Assembly (NCBI GenBank): GCA_021324855.1
Contig: JAJPIG010000005.1
Coordinates: 28,789 to 92,788 of the forward strand
Reading direction: 5' to 3'
DNA length: 64,000 nt
Source of the DNA: Pseudomonadota bacterium
GTDB taxonomy: Bacteria > Desulfobacterota > Binatia > Binatales > Binataceae
Under the pieces are notes generated by a model, which saw only the letters and a program-made list of their open reading frames with translations, was not told the origin of the DNA and made no database searches. Position 1 is the first letter of the stretch; each line of letters opens with the position of its first letter. Shown here in pieces: positions 9,086 through 18,154 of this stretch. The translations under genes and the position numbers were made by a program.

Positions 9086-9496
9086 GTGAATTCGCGGGAT
9101 AAGGCCATCGCCGCGGCAGAAGGCGCGCTCGATCGGAAGGCGTACGACGTGAAGGTGCTCGAAGTCGAGCATCTGAATTCGATCGCGGATTACTTCCTGA
9201 TTGCGACCGGCCGTTCCGATGTTCAGGTGCAGGCCATCGCGCGCGGAATCGAAGAGCGGCTCGAACGCGAGGGCCTGCGTCCGATGTCAGTTGAAGGGTT
9301 GAATCTCGCTCACTGGGTGGTGCTCGATTACGACGATGTCGTGATTCACATCTTCTTCGAACCGACCCGCGAATTTTACCGGCTCGAAGACAACTGGCTC
9401 GATGCGCGCGAGGTGAAGCTGCCGGAGCCGTGGCATTCGCAGGCGCGCGATCTTCGCCTGCGCGGCGGCCCCGCCCACGCCGGCTATCATGCCTGA
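9086..9496 (+). CDS. rsfS: Ribosomal silencing factor RsfS
   Basis: A 136-residue protein that binds L14 and blocks 30S-50S joining when nutrients are short. Family signatures are LNSIADYFLIATGRSDVQVQ and HWVVLDYDDVVIHIF followed by FYRLEDNW. The start is GTG at 9086. It ends the obgE-rsfS run, 3' to a convergent methyltransferase gene whose end overlaps it by 10 bases. Confidence 0.96.
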   Translation: MNSRDKAIAAAEGALDRKAYDVKVLEVEHLNSIADYFLIATGRSDVQVQAIARGIEERLEREGLRPMSVEGLNLAHWVVLDYDDVVIHIFFEPTREFYRLEDNWLDAREVKLPEPWHSQARDLRLRGGPAHAGYHA

Positions 9497-10626
9497 CCCC
9501 GGCATACGAAGATCTCGGCGAAAGCACCGAGAATCGAGACCTTCAATACCCGCTCGGGCGCGATCGCGCGATCGGCGATAAGCTCCCGCATCAGCGCGCG
9601 CTCCCCCGTCAGCATCACCATCCGTCCGCCCGGCGCAAGCACGCGCTTGAACTCCTCGATCAGCCGTGGATAAAGACGGCGGTTGTCGCGATGCGATCCG
9701 AATTTCATTCCCCATGGCAGGTTGGTGACGATCGCGCTCACGCTGCGGTCCGCGAGCGGCATCGCAACCGCATCCCAAACGCGTAGCTCGATCGGTTTGT
9801 AGCGCGGGCCGACGTTGAGCCGCGCCGCCGCCAGCGCCTCGGAATCGTGATCGCCGCCGAGCAGCAGCTTGTAGCGTCCGAGTTCTGCGCGCTCGATCAG
9901 GATCGTTCCGATGCCGCACGCCGGATCGAGCACCACATCGTCATCGCGGGGCCCGGAGAGCCAGGCGAGCGCCGCGGCGACTGCAGGACGCAGCGAGCCC
10001 GGCCGATCAGCGATCTTGTATTCGCGATGGCGCATGCGATCGTCGCTCAACCGGAGCATTGCGATGAATTCATCGCCGATGAGCGTCGCCCAGATTTCGA
10101 GGTCGGCGCGCTCCTCGTCAAGATGCCATGCGTGGTCGGCGCGTTCGATGACGCCCTTGTCGACGGCGCGCTTAAAATCCACGCGGCGAAACTCGTGCTC
10201 CCCCGCCATCCGCGCGACGACGCGGAATCGCAATCGCCGTCCGGAGCGGCTCCCGGGCATTAAGCGCGTCCTCGCCTGCAACGCCCATTCCAAATGCCAT
10301 GTGTCGCGGACGGCCGCACGGACCGCTTCGAGGTCGCCATCAATCGCACGACGATAAGCCATGACCGCGAACAGATCTTCAGCGCATCGGAGTTTCAGCA
10401 GCGCCGGCGAGCATCGCGCGGTGAAGATGCCGAGCCCCGAGCGCTCAGGCATCACACGGTCGGTGAGCGGGCGTGCCCCAGGAATTCGCGCCGCGGCTTC
10501 TTCAAGCGCGATTCCTTCAAGCCCGGGCTGCGTCTGAATGGCGTAGAGATCGGCGCCCAACCGGAGCGCGCGTCCGGCAGGATGCGCATCGGTCGTTGCG
10601 GCGGTCGGTTTTTCGGAGCGAGGCAA
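9487..10626 (-). CDS. THUMP-domain RNA guanine-N2 methyltransferase
   Basis: A 379-residue SAM-dependent RNA methyltransferase of the UPF0020/Trm14/RlmL-N type. Roughly residues 60-165 are a THUMP/ferredoxin-like RNA-binding part; from about 175 a Rossmann methyltransferase with DPACGIGTILIE (SAM loop, about 234-245) and NLPWG as catalytic motif IV (a variant of NPPY/W). It is shorter than E. coli RlmL and lacks the second methyltransferase domain. The target (tRNA or 23S rRNA) cannot be told. It is followed on the same strand by nothing downstream and preceded by efp, also on the minus strand. Confidence 0.85.
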   Translation of the reverse strand: MPRSEKPTAATTDAHPAGRALRLGADLYAIQTQPGLEGIALEEAAARIPGARPLTDRVMPERSGLGIFTARCSPALLKLRCAEDLFAVMAYRRAIDGDLEAVRAAVRDTWHLEWALQARTRLMPGSRSGRRLRFRVVARMAGEHEFRRVDFKRAVDKGVIERADHAWHLDEERADLEIWATLIGDEFIAMLRLSDDRMRHREYKIADRPGSLRPAVAAALAWLSGPRDDDVVLDPACGIGTILIERAELGRYKLLLGGDHDSEALAAARLNVGPRYKPIELRVWDAVAMPLADRSVSAIVTNLPWGMKFGSHRDNRRLYPRLIEEFKRVLAPGGRMVMLTGERALMRELIADRAIAPERVLKVSILGAFAEIFVCRGQA

Positions 10627-10651
10627 GGACCAGACCGGTCCTGACGGCGAT

Positions 10652-11215
10652 CTATTTCGCGCGCGCCACGTACTCGTGCGTCTCGGTGTTGATCGTGATC
10701 AGGTCGCCTTCGGAGACGAAGTGCGGCACCTGCACGACCAGTCCCGTCTCGGTTGTCGCCGGCTTGAGCGTGTTGGTCACGGCCGCGGTTTTGATTCCCG
10801 GGTCGGTCTGCGTCACGCGCAGATCGATGGTCTTGGGCGGCCGCACGTTGAGCGGTGTGGTCTCGTAAAACTCGACCTCGACCTTGAGGTTGGGGGTGAG
10901 AAACGGCAGCACGTCTTCGATCAATTCGCCCGGAATCGCGATCTGATCGAAGGTTTCAGTATTCATGAAATGGTACTGGTCGCCGTCCGCGTAGAGGAAC
11001 TCCATCTCGACCTGACTCAGGATGATCCGCTCGACGCGATCTTCCGAGCGGAACCGGTTCTCGGTCTGCGAGCCGGTCTTGAGGTTGCGCAGCTTGGTTT
11101 GCACCATCCCGCGCCAGTTACCCGGTGTGATGTGGCTGATGGTCATCACGCGCCAGAGATCCTTGTTGTACTCGATCACGAATCCCGGACGAAGCTGGGT
11201 GGCCTGAATCAACAT
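10652..11215 (-). CDS. efp: Elongation factor P
   Basis: Relieves ribosome stalling at polyproline stretches. It is 187 residues with the three beta-barrel layout (KOW-like, OB, C-terminal OB). The tip loop that normally presents a modified Lys34 (PGKGQ in E. coli) reads ITPGNWRGMVQ here, with Asn33-Trp34-Arg35, so the EpmA lysine substrate is absent. Similar PGN(L/W)R tips occur in some other phyla, as I recall. The neighbouring secreted protein has a proline-rich tail, a plausible client. Confidence 0.95.
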   Translation of the reverse strand: MLIQATQLRPGFVIEYNKDLWRVMTISHITPGNWRGMVQTKLRNLKTGSQTENRFRSEDRVERIILSQVEMEFLYADGDQYHFMNTETFDQIAIPGELIEDVLPFLTPNLKVEVEFYETTPLNVRPPKTIDLRVTQTDPGIKTAAVTNTLKPATTETGLVVQVPHFVSEGDLITINTETHEYVARAK

Positions 11216-11290
11216 AATTTCAATCTAATCACGAAGAGGCTGTCGGGAGCATCAACCCTAACGGATGGCGGCCGGGCATTCAAGTATCGA

Positions 11291-12769
11291 TCACGGCAAC
11301 AAGCGCTGCCACCAGGGCATGTTCGGCGGCGGATAGCCGTTGCCATAGCCGCCATAGCCGTAGCCGTATGGCGATCGATAACCGTACGGATTGTTGTAGC
11401 CGTACGGGTTTGCATATGGATTGCCATACGGGTACGGATTCCCCGCGTATGGATTTGCGTAAGGACTCGCGCCGTAGACATACGGGTTCGCGCCATAAAC
11501 GTAAGGATTCACGACCAAGGGCGTCGTTCCGTAGAGCGGAGCGGAGCCGGCGCTTCCCAGATCGACCGAGGTCTCGACGAAATTGCCGCCAACCCCGTAA
11601 GCGCGGATTGTCGCTTCGCTGCCCAGCATCTGAAACGTGGTATCAAAGCTGATCGCGCCGGAGCCGCGGCTGATGGGAATCGTTTGCGCGAGCCGCCCAT
11701 CGACGTAAACGCCGGCCCGCCGCACGCCGCTACCGACAATCTGACCCGTCACTTCGTAGCGCCGTGGAATCGCGCTCACCTGGTTCACGCTTAGAAGATT
11801 GATTTGAACTCCTGCGAGCACCCCGGGATTGTAATTCGGCGGACGCGCCGGGATCGCGCTCGGGATCACCGCAGTGTTGCTGGACTCCAGCGAGGGCGCC
11901 GCAACAGCCGTGCCGGTATCGGCCCCGGCTGAGGCCGGCGAATCGCCGCGCATCACCTCGACGCCGGACGCCGACGCCACCTCCGCTGGAGATTCAAGCA
12001 TCGCTTCGCTGCTGCGCCCGTTTTGATCATACACGCGCAACACCATTCCCGGCTGCACGCCAGTCAGCTTGAGATCAAAGTTGACGCGTTGCTCGCCGAC
12101 GATGCGATCGAGATGTAGCGCCTGAAGTCGATGCCGGCCGGAATAGATTCCAGCCGATTTCAGATTCGTTCCCGCGAACCATCCTTTGACTTGGAGCGCG
12201 CCACCCTCCCGGGTGCGCGACGTGATTGCGACCTGCGGTCCACCGTTGAGACTCGCCGCGGAAGCGGCCAGTCCCGACGGTGGCGCCGATGCCCCGGATG
12301 ACGGGCCGGATGCGGCGGTATCTACCGCCGGCGGACCGGCGGTAGATACCGCCACGTTCGGCTTCACCTCCGCGGCGAGCGAATCGAGCGCGCTCTTAAG
12401 CGCGCGCCATCGCGATGCGGCGGCGGCGTCCGGATGCGCGCTGAGCGCGCCGTCGACCGCGGCCCTGTCGGCCGCAAGCGACGCCATCGCGCTTGCTGCG
12501 CCGCTCTGATCACCGCGCTTCAGTGCGGTGGCCAAAGTCTGCGCATCGCCGGCGAATCCCGCCACCGGTCCGACGAGCGGATTCGAGCCTGAACCGCTGA
12601 TACTGTTAAGGAACGCGAAAGCTTGATCGCTAAGATGACTCGCAGCAGCTGCCGGTTCGGAAGCGGCCCACGCCAACCCTCCGATTAGTCCGGCCAGCGC
12701 GAGCACGGCGAGGATTACCCGCACCTGTTGCCATCGCCCCCCCGCCGAGACGTGCCGGATCCAATTCAT
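11291..12769 (-). CDS. Exported protein with Tyr/Asn/Pro-rich repeat tail, unknown function
   Basis: A 492-residue protein. An N-terminal hydrophobic segment (about 17-36) looks like a signal peptide or anchor. Residues 40-150 are Ala-rich and helical. Two beta-rich segments follow, around residues 180-240 and 325-400, that resemble one another (GWFAGTNLKSAGIYSGRH and GQIVGSGVRRAGVYVDGR). The last 80 residues are a degenerate NPY/YGNPY/NPYGY repeat ending NMPWWQRLLP. No family recognised. The tail may be surface-adhesive or bind the cell wall; that is a guess. A perfect 18-bp inverted repeat lies within the gene. Confidence 0.75.
   Translation of the reverse strand: MNWIRHVSAGGRWQQVRVILAVLALAGLIGGLAWAASEPAAAASHLSDQAFAFLNSISGSGSNPLVGPVAGFAGDAQTLATALKRGDQSGAASAMASLAADRAAVDGALSAHPDAAAASRWRALKSALDSLAAEVKPNVAVSTAGPPAVDTAASGPSSGASAPPSGLAASAASLNGGPQVAITSRTREGGALQVKGWFAGTNLKSAGIYSGRHRLQALHLDRIVGEQRVNFDLKLTGVQPGMVLRVYDQNGRSSEAMLESPAEVASASGVEVMRGDSPASAGADTGTAVAAPSLESSNTAVIPSAIPARPPNYNPGVLAGVQINLLSVNQVSAIPRRYEVTGQIVGSGVRRAGVYVDGRLAQTIPISRGSGAISFDTTFQMLGSEATIRAYGVGGNFVETSVDLGSAGSAPLYGTTPLVVNPYVYGANPYVYGASPYANPYAGNPYPYGNPYANPYGYNNPYGYRSPYGYGYGGYGNGYPPPNMPWWQRLLP
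11330..11510 (-). repeat. Degenerate coding minisatellite for the NPY repeats
   Basis: On the minus strand, units encoding NPY plus 2-5 Tyr/Gly/Ala/Val residues recur about nine times. Unit spacing varies and codons have drifted, so it is an old in-frame repeat. Confidence 0.6.
12314..12353. repeat. Perfect 18-bp inverted repeat with 4-base loop inside a CDS
   Basis: The arm GGCGGTATCTACCGCCGG and its exact reverse complement are separated by CGGA. It encodes STAGPPAVDTAA in the low-complexity linker of the exported protein. Confidence 0.9.
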
Positions 12770-12778
12770 GCCTGGGTT

Positions 12779-12931
12779 TCAATTCTGGCCCGTTCGCTGC
12801 GGCTCCTTGTAGCGCGCGACCACGAGCTTGATCTGGCGCGAGAGTTTCAGAAAAACTTCGCCCTCGTCATAAACGAACAGGATTACAGTAATCGCAATCC
12901 CAATAATCACCCCGAAAATGAAGGCACCCAT
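12779..12931 (-). CDS. Small single-pass membrane protein (LapA-like hydrophobic), 50 aa
   Basis: A 50-residue product beginning MGAFIFGVIIGIAITVILFV, one transmembrane helix followed by a charged tail ending KEPQRTGQN. The initiator ATG is at 12931. It lies 9 bases upstream of the exported repeat protein on the same strand, so the two probably share a transcript. Family unknown; architecture only. Confidence 0.6.
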   Translation of the reverse strand: MGAFIFGVIIGIAITVILFVYDEGEVFLKLSRQIKLVVARYKEPQRTGQN

Positions 12932-13093
12932 ATAGTCGGCCCTCCCGTGGACCGTCTGAGTATACGAAAATGCGCCGCGCGATAGAACAACTCGTCTCGC
13001 ACCCAGCCGGAGCCATAGCACCGGACCGCGTTGTCGTCGCCGGTTCGGGTTTGTTAATTTTAAATTGTTAATATCGATCTTCACGGCGATGAG

Positions 13094-14089
13094 ATGACTC
13101 ACGAACCCGACCCGGTCGCTACCGCGGCCGTCGATGGCCGTATCTATCGCGCGATCCACGCCGGCGCAGCATGGCGGATACTCGACGATCGCGCCCTGGT
13201 TCGTGTGATCGGCAGCGACCGCGTCAGCTTTCTCCATGGGATGCTGAGCAACGACGTTCGCGGGATGCAACCCGGCGATGCCGCCCCGGCGCTGGTGCTC
13301 AACGAGCGCGCTCATGTAATCGCGGACCTGTTCGTCTATGCCGAGCCCGACGACTTCCTCATCGAGATCGATCGCGAGCTCTGGCCGCGCGCCCGCGCGC
13401 ATCTGGAACGCTTGCTCGTCGCCGATGACGTCGAATTCGAGGAACTCGCAGATTGGACCGTGCTCGATGTCGAGGGTCCGCGCGCGGTCGAACTTGTCAG
13501 CCGTACGCATCCGCAGATCGCCGCGCTCGACTTGTGGCGCTTCGTTTCGGACGGTGATCTCAGAATCGCACATCTGCCGCGTTACGATTGGCCCGCAGTG
13601 ACCGCGCTCGGCAATCGCAAGTCGATTGCCGCCGTCGTTCACGAACTGGAAGCGCACGCGCCCGAGGCTCAGAAAGCGGATGCGGCGGCGTTCGAAACGT
13701 TGCGCGTCGAACGCGGTCTTGCCCGCGTCGGAATCGATACCGGCGAGAAGACCCTGGCGCTCGAAGCGCGCTTCGAGCGCGCCATTTCCCTCAACAAGGG
13801 ATGCTACGTTGGGCAGGAGACGCTCGAGCGCGCGACTGCGCACGGTTCGCTCAAAAAGAAATTATTTGGTCTGCGGCTGGTTTGCGGCACGCCGCCGGCG
13901 ATCGGCGCAGTGGTGGAACTCGACGGTCACGAGGTTGGAACTATCACCAGCGTCGCCTCATCGCCCGGCCAAGGGACGCTTGGGTTGGGGATAATCCATC
14001 ATAGCGCATGGGCGCCGGGTACCGCGGTCATGATAAAGGATTCGGCAGGGGCGCGGCCGGCGACGGTGAGCGATCTGCCCTTCAAGTAG
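13094..14089 (+). CDS. ygfZ: Folate-binding YgfZ/GcvT-like protein
   Basis: A 331-residue homologue of YgfZ, a folate-dependent factor for Fe-S enzymes related to the GcvT aminomethyltransferase. It shows the signature KGCYVGQE with Cys237, followed by the C-terminal beta-barrel (KKKLFGLRL). The start at ATG 13094 gives MTHEPDPVATAAVDGR. It is 17 bases upstream of a desulforedoxin gene, which fits a role with Fe-S or iron-sulfur proteins. Confidence 0.9.
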   Translation: MTHEPDPVATAAVDGRIYRAIHAGAAWRILDDRALVRVIGSDRVSFLHGMLSNDVRGMQPGDAAPALVLNERAHVIADLFVYAEPDDFLIEIDRELWPRARAHLERLLVADDVEFEELADWTVLDVEGPRAVELVSRTHPQIAALDLWRFVSDGDLRIAHLPRYDWPAVTALGNRKSIAAVVHELEAHAPEAQKADAAAFETLRVERGLARVGIDTGEKTLALEARFERAISLNKGCYVGQETLERATAHGSLKKKLFGLRLVCGTPPAIGAVVELDGHEVGTITSVASSPGQGTLGLGIIHHSAWAPGTAVMIKDSAGARPATVSDLPFK

Positions 14090-14106
14090 TACTTTAAGGA
14101 GCATCG

Positions 14107-14250
14107 ATGTCGAACGCTTTGGGCAAACGTTATCAATGCGAGAAGTGCGGCACTGAGGTGTTGTGCAACAAAGCCGGCGATGGCGTGGTCGAGTGCTGCG
14201 ACGCGCCGATGAAGCTGAAGGAAGCCAAACCCCTGCCCTCTTCCGACTGA
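14107..14250 (+). CDS. dfx: Desulforedoxin-like rubredoxin-type iron protein (copy 1)
   Basis: A 47-residue protein: GKRYQCEKCGTEV, then VVECCDAPM. The pattern C-x2-C ... C-C is that of desulforedoxin, which binds one Fe through four Cys in a small homodimer and carries electrons. AAGGAG lies five bases before the ATG. It has a short extra C-terminal tail (KLKEAKPLPSSD). No superoxide reductase domain is fused or adjacent. Co-directional with ygfZ. Family call is secure; partner unknown. Confidence 0.9.
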   Translation: MSNALGKRYQCEKCGTEVLCNKAGDGVVECCDAPMKLKEAKPLPSSD

Positions 14251-14324
14251 CCTCGTCTGGTTGCGGGTTCGGCTGGCGGCGCGTGAGGATCGCTGGCGGA
14301 GGATGCGGCGGGGGGGTGCTGAAG

Positions 14325-15869
14325 ATGGAAAAGGCTGACCTGGTTCTGCACGAAGGGCAGATTCTCGGACATCCGGACAGCGACTCGGTCGCGGTAACCG
14401 CAGGCACGATCGTCGCCTGCGGTCTGTTCTCCGATCTCAAGGGGTTGGTCGGCCCGCGCACCCACCTTATCCGACTGGCGGGCCGCACCGTGGCGCCCGG
14501 GCTCGTCGATTCGCATCTGCACTTCCTCGAGGCCGCCGCGGCTGCCACCGGAGTATCAATCTGGCGCTGCCGGACGATTCCTGATCTGCTCGCCGGCCTG
14601 CGCATCGCTGCCAGCAAGACGCCGCCCGGCAACTGGCTCCGGGCCTTCGGATGCGATGAGGCGTTGATGCACGAGCGGCGCGGCCCGACCCTTGCCGAAC
14701 TGGATCAGGCGGTGCCGCGCAATCCTCTGCGATTGCGGCATTCTACGCTTCATGCGTCATGGCTCAATTCGCGGGCGCTCAAACATTTCAAGCTCGATGG
14801 CGCGGAAGTAAAAACGCCGCCGGGCGGCTTCATCGAAAGCGATGCGAACGGACGCCCGACCGGATTGGTCGTCGGCATGGAAGAGGCAATCAGCGCCGGA
14901 CTGCCGCTGGTCACTGCCGCCGAGCTTGAATCTCGCGCACGCACCTTCAGCCGCGAGCTTGCGTCGGCGGGCGTGACCGCTTTCACCGATGCGACCGTTC
15001 GCAACGGTCCCGACGAAGTTAAGCTGTTCGCCAAGCTCGCCGCCGGCGCGGCAATCTCGCAGCGCATCGGCGTGATGGTCGGGGCGCGGTATCTGGAGAC
15101 TGCGGAACAATCGGCCGTGGCGGCATCCCAGGCCGGGATGCGCATCGCAGGAATCAAGTTCATGCCGGGGGTGTCCTACGGCGCGGGCCCGATCGCGCGG
15201 CGGGTCGCGACGGCACTCGCGCGCGGCTTCGATTGCGCGTTTCATGTGACCGAAGTCGAGGATCTCGAATGGGCGCTGACGGCGATCGAGGAGGCGCACT
15301 CGAGTTTCGGCGCGAGCGCGGCCGCCGTCTGCCGCATCGAGCACGGCGGCATGATACCGGCTGATTACATCGACCGGGTTGCCGCGACCGGGGCGTGGGT
15401 CGTGACCAATCCCGGCTTCATCTATTATCGCGGCGCCAAGTACCTCGATGAGCCCGGGCTCTGGCCTTCGCTCTATCGCGCGCGAAGCCTGGCAGCGGCG
15501 GGAATCAATCTCGCCGGCGGGACAGATGCGCCGGTGACGCCCGCGCGTCCGCTGGCGGCGATGGCGGCAGCGATCGCTCGAGCGTCGCTCGAGGGTGATC
15601 AAATTGCGGTCGAGGAAGCGCTCGCTCCATCCGACGCACTCGCCCTGTTCACAGTCCACGGTGCGCGCCTCGCCCGACTGGTTGCGGGCACGATCGCGAT
15701 CGGCAGTCTCGCCGATCTGATCGTGGTGCCGAAGTCGCCGCTCGAGCTGGGCGCATCCGATTTGCACAATCTGCCGGTCGACATCACGATTATCGGCGGG
15801 CGGGTGGTCTACGAGCGGGGCCGGCCGGCGATCGCCAGCGTTTCCAGCGCGGAGCTCCATTCGGTCTGA
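14325..15869 (+). CDS. Amidohydrolase family protein (YtcJ-like)
   Basis: A 514-residue metal-dependent hydrolase of the amidohydrolase-3 type. GRTVAPGLVDSHLHF provides the HxH metal motif, and a late AGGTDAPVTPARP carries the catalytic Asp. I choose ATG 14325 (MEKADLVLHEGQI) because the frame upstream, though open, overlaps the desulforedoxin gene; GTG 14316 is an alternative. The enoyl-CoA hydratase gene starts one base after its stop, so it heads a four-gene operon with an acyl-CoA ligase. Substrate unknown, perhaps a cyclic amide or imide. Confidence 0.82.
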   Translation: MEKADLVLHEGQILGHPDSDSVAVTAGTIVACGLFSDLKGLVGPRTHLIRLAGRTVAPGLVDSHLHFLEAAAAATGVSIWRCRTIPDLLAGLRIAASKTPPGNWLRAFGCDEALMHERRGPTLAELDQAVPRNPLRLRHSTLHASWLNSRALKHFKLDGAEVKTPPGGFIESDANGRPTGLVVGMEEAISAGLPLVTAAELESRARTFSRELASAGVTAFTDATVRNGPDEVKLFAKLAAGAAISQRIGVMVGARYLETAEQSAVAASQAGMRIAGIKFMPGVSYGAGPIARRVATALARGFDCAFHVTEVEDLEWALTAIEEAHSSFGASAAAVCRIEHGGMIPADYIDRVAATGAWVVTNPGFIYYRGAKYLDEPGLWPSLYRARSLAAAGINLAGGTDAPVTPARPLAAMAAAIARASLEGDQIAVEEALAPSDALALFTVHGARLARLVAGTIAIGSLADLIVVPKSPLELGASDLHNLPVDITIIGGRVVYERGRPAIASVSSAELHSV

Positions 15870-15870
15870 A

Positions 15871-16614
15871 GTGACTCCTTTTTCCACTGTCCGCTTCGAA
15901 CGATGCGGCGCGATTGCGTGGGTCATCCTGAACCGGCCCGCGCAGCTCAACGCGTACAACATCGCGATGCGCGACGATCTCGAGCAGGTGATGGACGCCC
16001 TCCACGACGATCCCGAAGTTCGCGCGATGGTAATGACCGGAGCGGGCAGCGCCTTTTCGACCGGCGGAGATCTGACCGAGTTCGGCTCTGCGCCGTCGCC
16101 GATCGTCGCGCGCTGGGTGCGCTTTCGGCGCGATGTCTGGGGCAAGCTTTTGGCTTTGCCGATCCCAACCATCGCAGCCGTCCACGGCTTCACGGTCGGC
16201 GGCGGACTTGAGATGGCGCTGTTGTGCGACGTCGCGATCGCCGCCAACGACACACGCATCTGTCTGCCGGAGACCCGCCTCGGCATGATTCCCGGCGTCG
16301 GCGGCACGCAGACCGTGGCGCGCCGGGCCGGACTCGGCCGCGGACTCGATTTGTGCCTCACCGGGCGATGGATTGACGCCCGCGAAGCGATGCTTGTAGG
16401 ACTGGTCGATGAGGTGGTGCCGAAGGCAGCACTCAGACGATCGGCGGCGCGGCTTGCGCGAAAGATGGCCGCGATGCCGCGCGAGGTTGTCGCGCTCGTC
16501 AAGACCGCGGTGCGCGAGGGCCTCGAGCTCGACCTCCGTAGCGGACTCGCGCTCGAACGCCGCCTCGGCTCGCGCCTGACGCGAAGTTTGAACAGCGAGA
16601 TAATCGATTCTTGA
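15871..16614 (+). CDS. Enoyl-CoA hydratase/isomerase (crotonase), catalytically complete
   Basis: A 247-residue crotonase-fold protein. The oxyanion hole AGSAFSTGGDL and both catalytic glutamates are present: GGGLEMALLCD and PETRLGMIPGVGGTQ. Hydration of a 2-enoyl-CoA is the likely reaction. GTG start one base after the amidohydrolase stop, and its TGA overlaps the TTG of the acyl-CoA ligase: tight coupling. Confidence 0.9.
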   Translation: MTPFSTVRFERCGAIAWVILNRPAQLNAYNIAMRDDLEQVMDALHDDPEVRAMVMTGAGSAFSTGGDLTEFGSAPSPIVARWVRFRRDVWGKLLALPIPTIAAVHGFTVGGGLEMALLCDVAIAANDTRICLPETRLGMIPGVGGTQTVARRAGLGRGLDLCLTGRWIDAREAMLVGLVDEVVPKAALRRSAARLARKMAAMPREVVALVKTAVREGLELDLRSGLALERRLGSRLTRSLNSEIIDS

Positions 16615-18152
16615 ACACCGTAAATTTCATAACCATCCCGGCATCGATCGTTCCCGATTACGAAATTCTGGTCTTCGGCGAGCGGCGTCTGACCTACGCC
16701 GATCTCAATGATCGCGCGGCGCGAATCGCGGCGACGCTGCGCGCGGTCGGCGCCAGGCGCGGCGACGTTATCGCAGCGCTGGACACGAATTCCGACCTCT
16801 ACGTTGCGGCCTACTATGCCGCCGCGCGCGCCGGGATGACGTTCCTACCGCTCAACTATCGCGCGCGCGAGCCCGAGCTCGAATACATGCTGAAGGCCGC
16901 CGGCGCGCGACTCCTGATCGCGGGCGATCGCTACCTCGATCTTGCCGCGCGGCTCCGCTCGCGGGTCAATCTTGAGGCGCTCATCGCCACCGGCCGCGGC
17001 AATTCCGAGATTTCCAATCTCACCTCCCTGATGGAATCCAGCGCGCCGGATGAGACCGAAGCCGAGGTTGATGACGAAGAAACTTCGGTGCTCATGTACA
17101 CCAGCGGCACCACATCGAATCCCAAAGGCGTGATGCTCAGTTATCGCGACTTCACGGCTTACGTGACCGCCAACGTTGAGATGGCCGACGGGAGCGATCG
17201 CGGCGTCGCGCTGGTGTGCGTGCCGTTCTACCACATCGCCGGAATGACGGCGTTGATGACGAACCTCTGGACCGGGCGCAGGATGGTCGTGATGCCGCAG
17301 TTTGACGCCGCGCAATGGTTCCGCCTGGTCGCGAACGAGCGCGTCACGCACGCATTCGTCGTACCGACCATGATGAAGCAGCTTCTCGACCATCCGGATT
17401 TCGCGCGTGCCGATCTGTCGAGTTTGCGCAACCTCGCGTATGGCGGCGCGCCGATGCCCTTCGCGGTCATCCGCAAGGCGATCGAGGCCTTCCCACCCGA
17501 GGTCGGATTCGTCAACGCGTACGGCCAGACCGAAACTACATCGTCGCTGACGATGCTCGGTCCCGACGATCATCGTCTGACCGGCGAGCCCGCCGAGCTC
17601 GAACTCAAACTCAAGCGGCTCAATTCGATCGGGCGGCCGCTGCCCGATGTCGAGGTGCGCGTGCGCGACGATGGCGGCAATTGGCTCCAGCGCGGCGCGA
17701 TCGGCGAGATCGTGATTCGCACCGCGCGCATCATGAAAGGCTATGCCGGCCGCGCGGACGATGCGGCGCTCGCCGACGGATGGCGCGCGACCGGAGACCT
17801 CGGCTGGATCGACGAGGAAGGGTACATCTTTTTCGCGGGCCGCAAGGACGACATGATCATCCGCGGCGGCGAAAACATCGCACCCGCCGAAGTCGAGGCC
17901 GTCCTGATGAGTCATCCCGCGGTCGATGAGGCGGCGGTGATCGGCGTCCCGTCGATCGAATGGGGTCAGACGGTAAAGGCGTTTGTGGTTTTGCGGCCGG
18001 GTGCGCAAGCCACGGCCGAAGAGCTGATCGCCTTTTGCCGCGAGCGTCTGGCGAGCTTCAAGCGTCCCGAGCGCGTCGAATTCGTCGACGAGCTGCCCAA
18101 GAATCCGCTCGGCAAGATTCTGCGCCAGCGTCTGCGCGAGCAGGCGCCGTAG
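16611..18152 (+). CDS. AMP-forming acyl-CoA synthetase
   Basis: A 513-residue ANL-family ligase: ATP-dependent CoA activation of a carboxylic acid. MYTSGTTSNPKGVMLSY is the P-loop; YGQTETTS is motif A5; WRATGDLGWIDEEGY and the C-terminal Lys in NPLGKILR complete the set. The TTG start overlaps the stop of the preceding hydratase. With two crotonases beside it, it probably supplies CoA thioesters for beta-oxidation-type degradation. Chain length or aromatic preference cannot be told. Confidence 0.92.
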   Translation: MNTVNFITIPASIVPDYEILVFGERRLTYADLNDRAARIAATLRAVGARRGDVIAALDTNSDLYVAAYYAAARAGMTFLPLNYRAREPELEYMLKAAGARLLIAGDRYLDLAARLRSRVNLEALIATGRGNSEISNLTSLMESSAPDETEAEVDDEETSVLMYTSGTTSNPKGVMLSYRDFTAYVTANVEMADGSDRGVALVCVPFYHIAGMTALMTNLWTGRRMVVMPQFDAAQWFRLVANERVTHAFVVPTMMKQLLDHPDFARADLSSLRNLAYGGAPMPFAVIRKAIEAFPPEVGFVNAYGQTETTSSLTMLGPDDHRLTGEPAELELKLKRLNSIGRPLPDVEVRVRDDGGNWLQRGAIGEIVIRTARIMKGYAGRADDAALADGWRATGDLGWIDEEGYIFFAGRKDDMIIRGGENIAPAEVEAVLMSHPAVDEAAVIGVPSIEWGQTVKAFVVLRPGAQATAEELIAFCRERLASFKRPERVEFVDELPKNPLGKILRQRLREQAP

Positions 18153-18154
18153 CG

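Noticed and set aside
14757..16502. 581-codon antisense open frame opposite the amidohydrolase and crotonase
   Set aside because: Composition-driven shadow without ribosome site or motifs.
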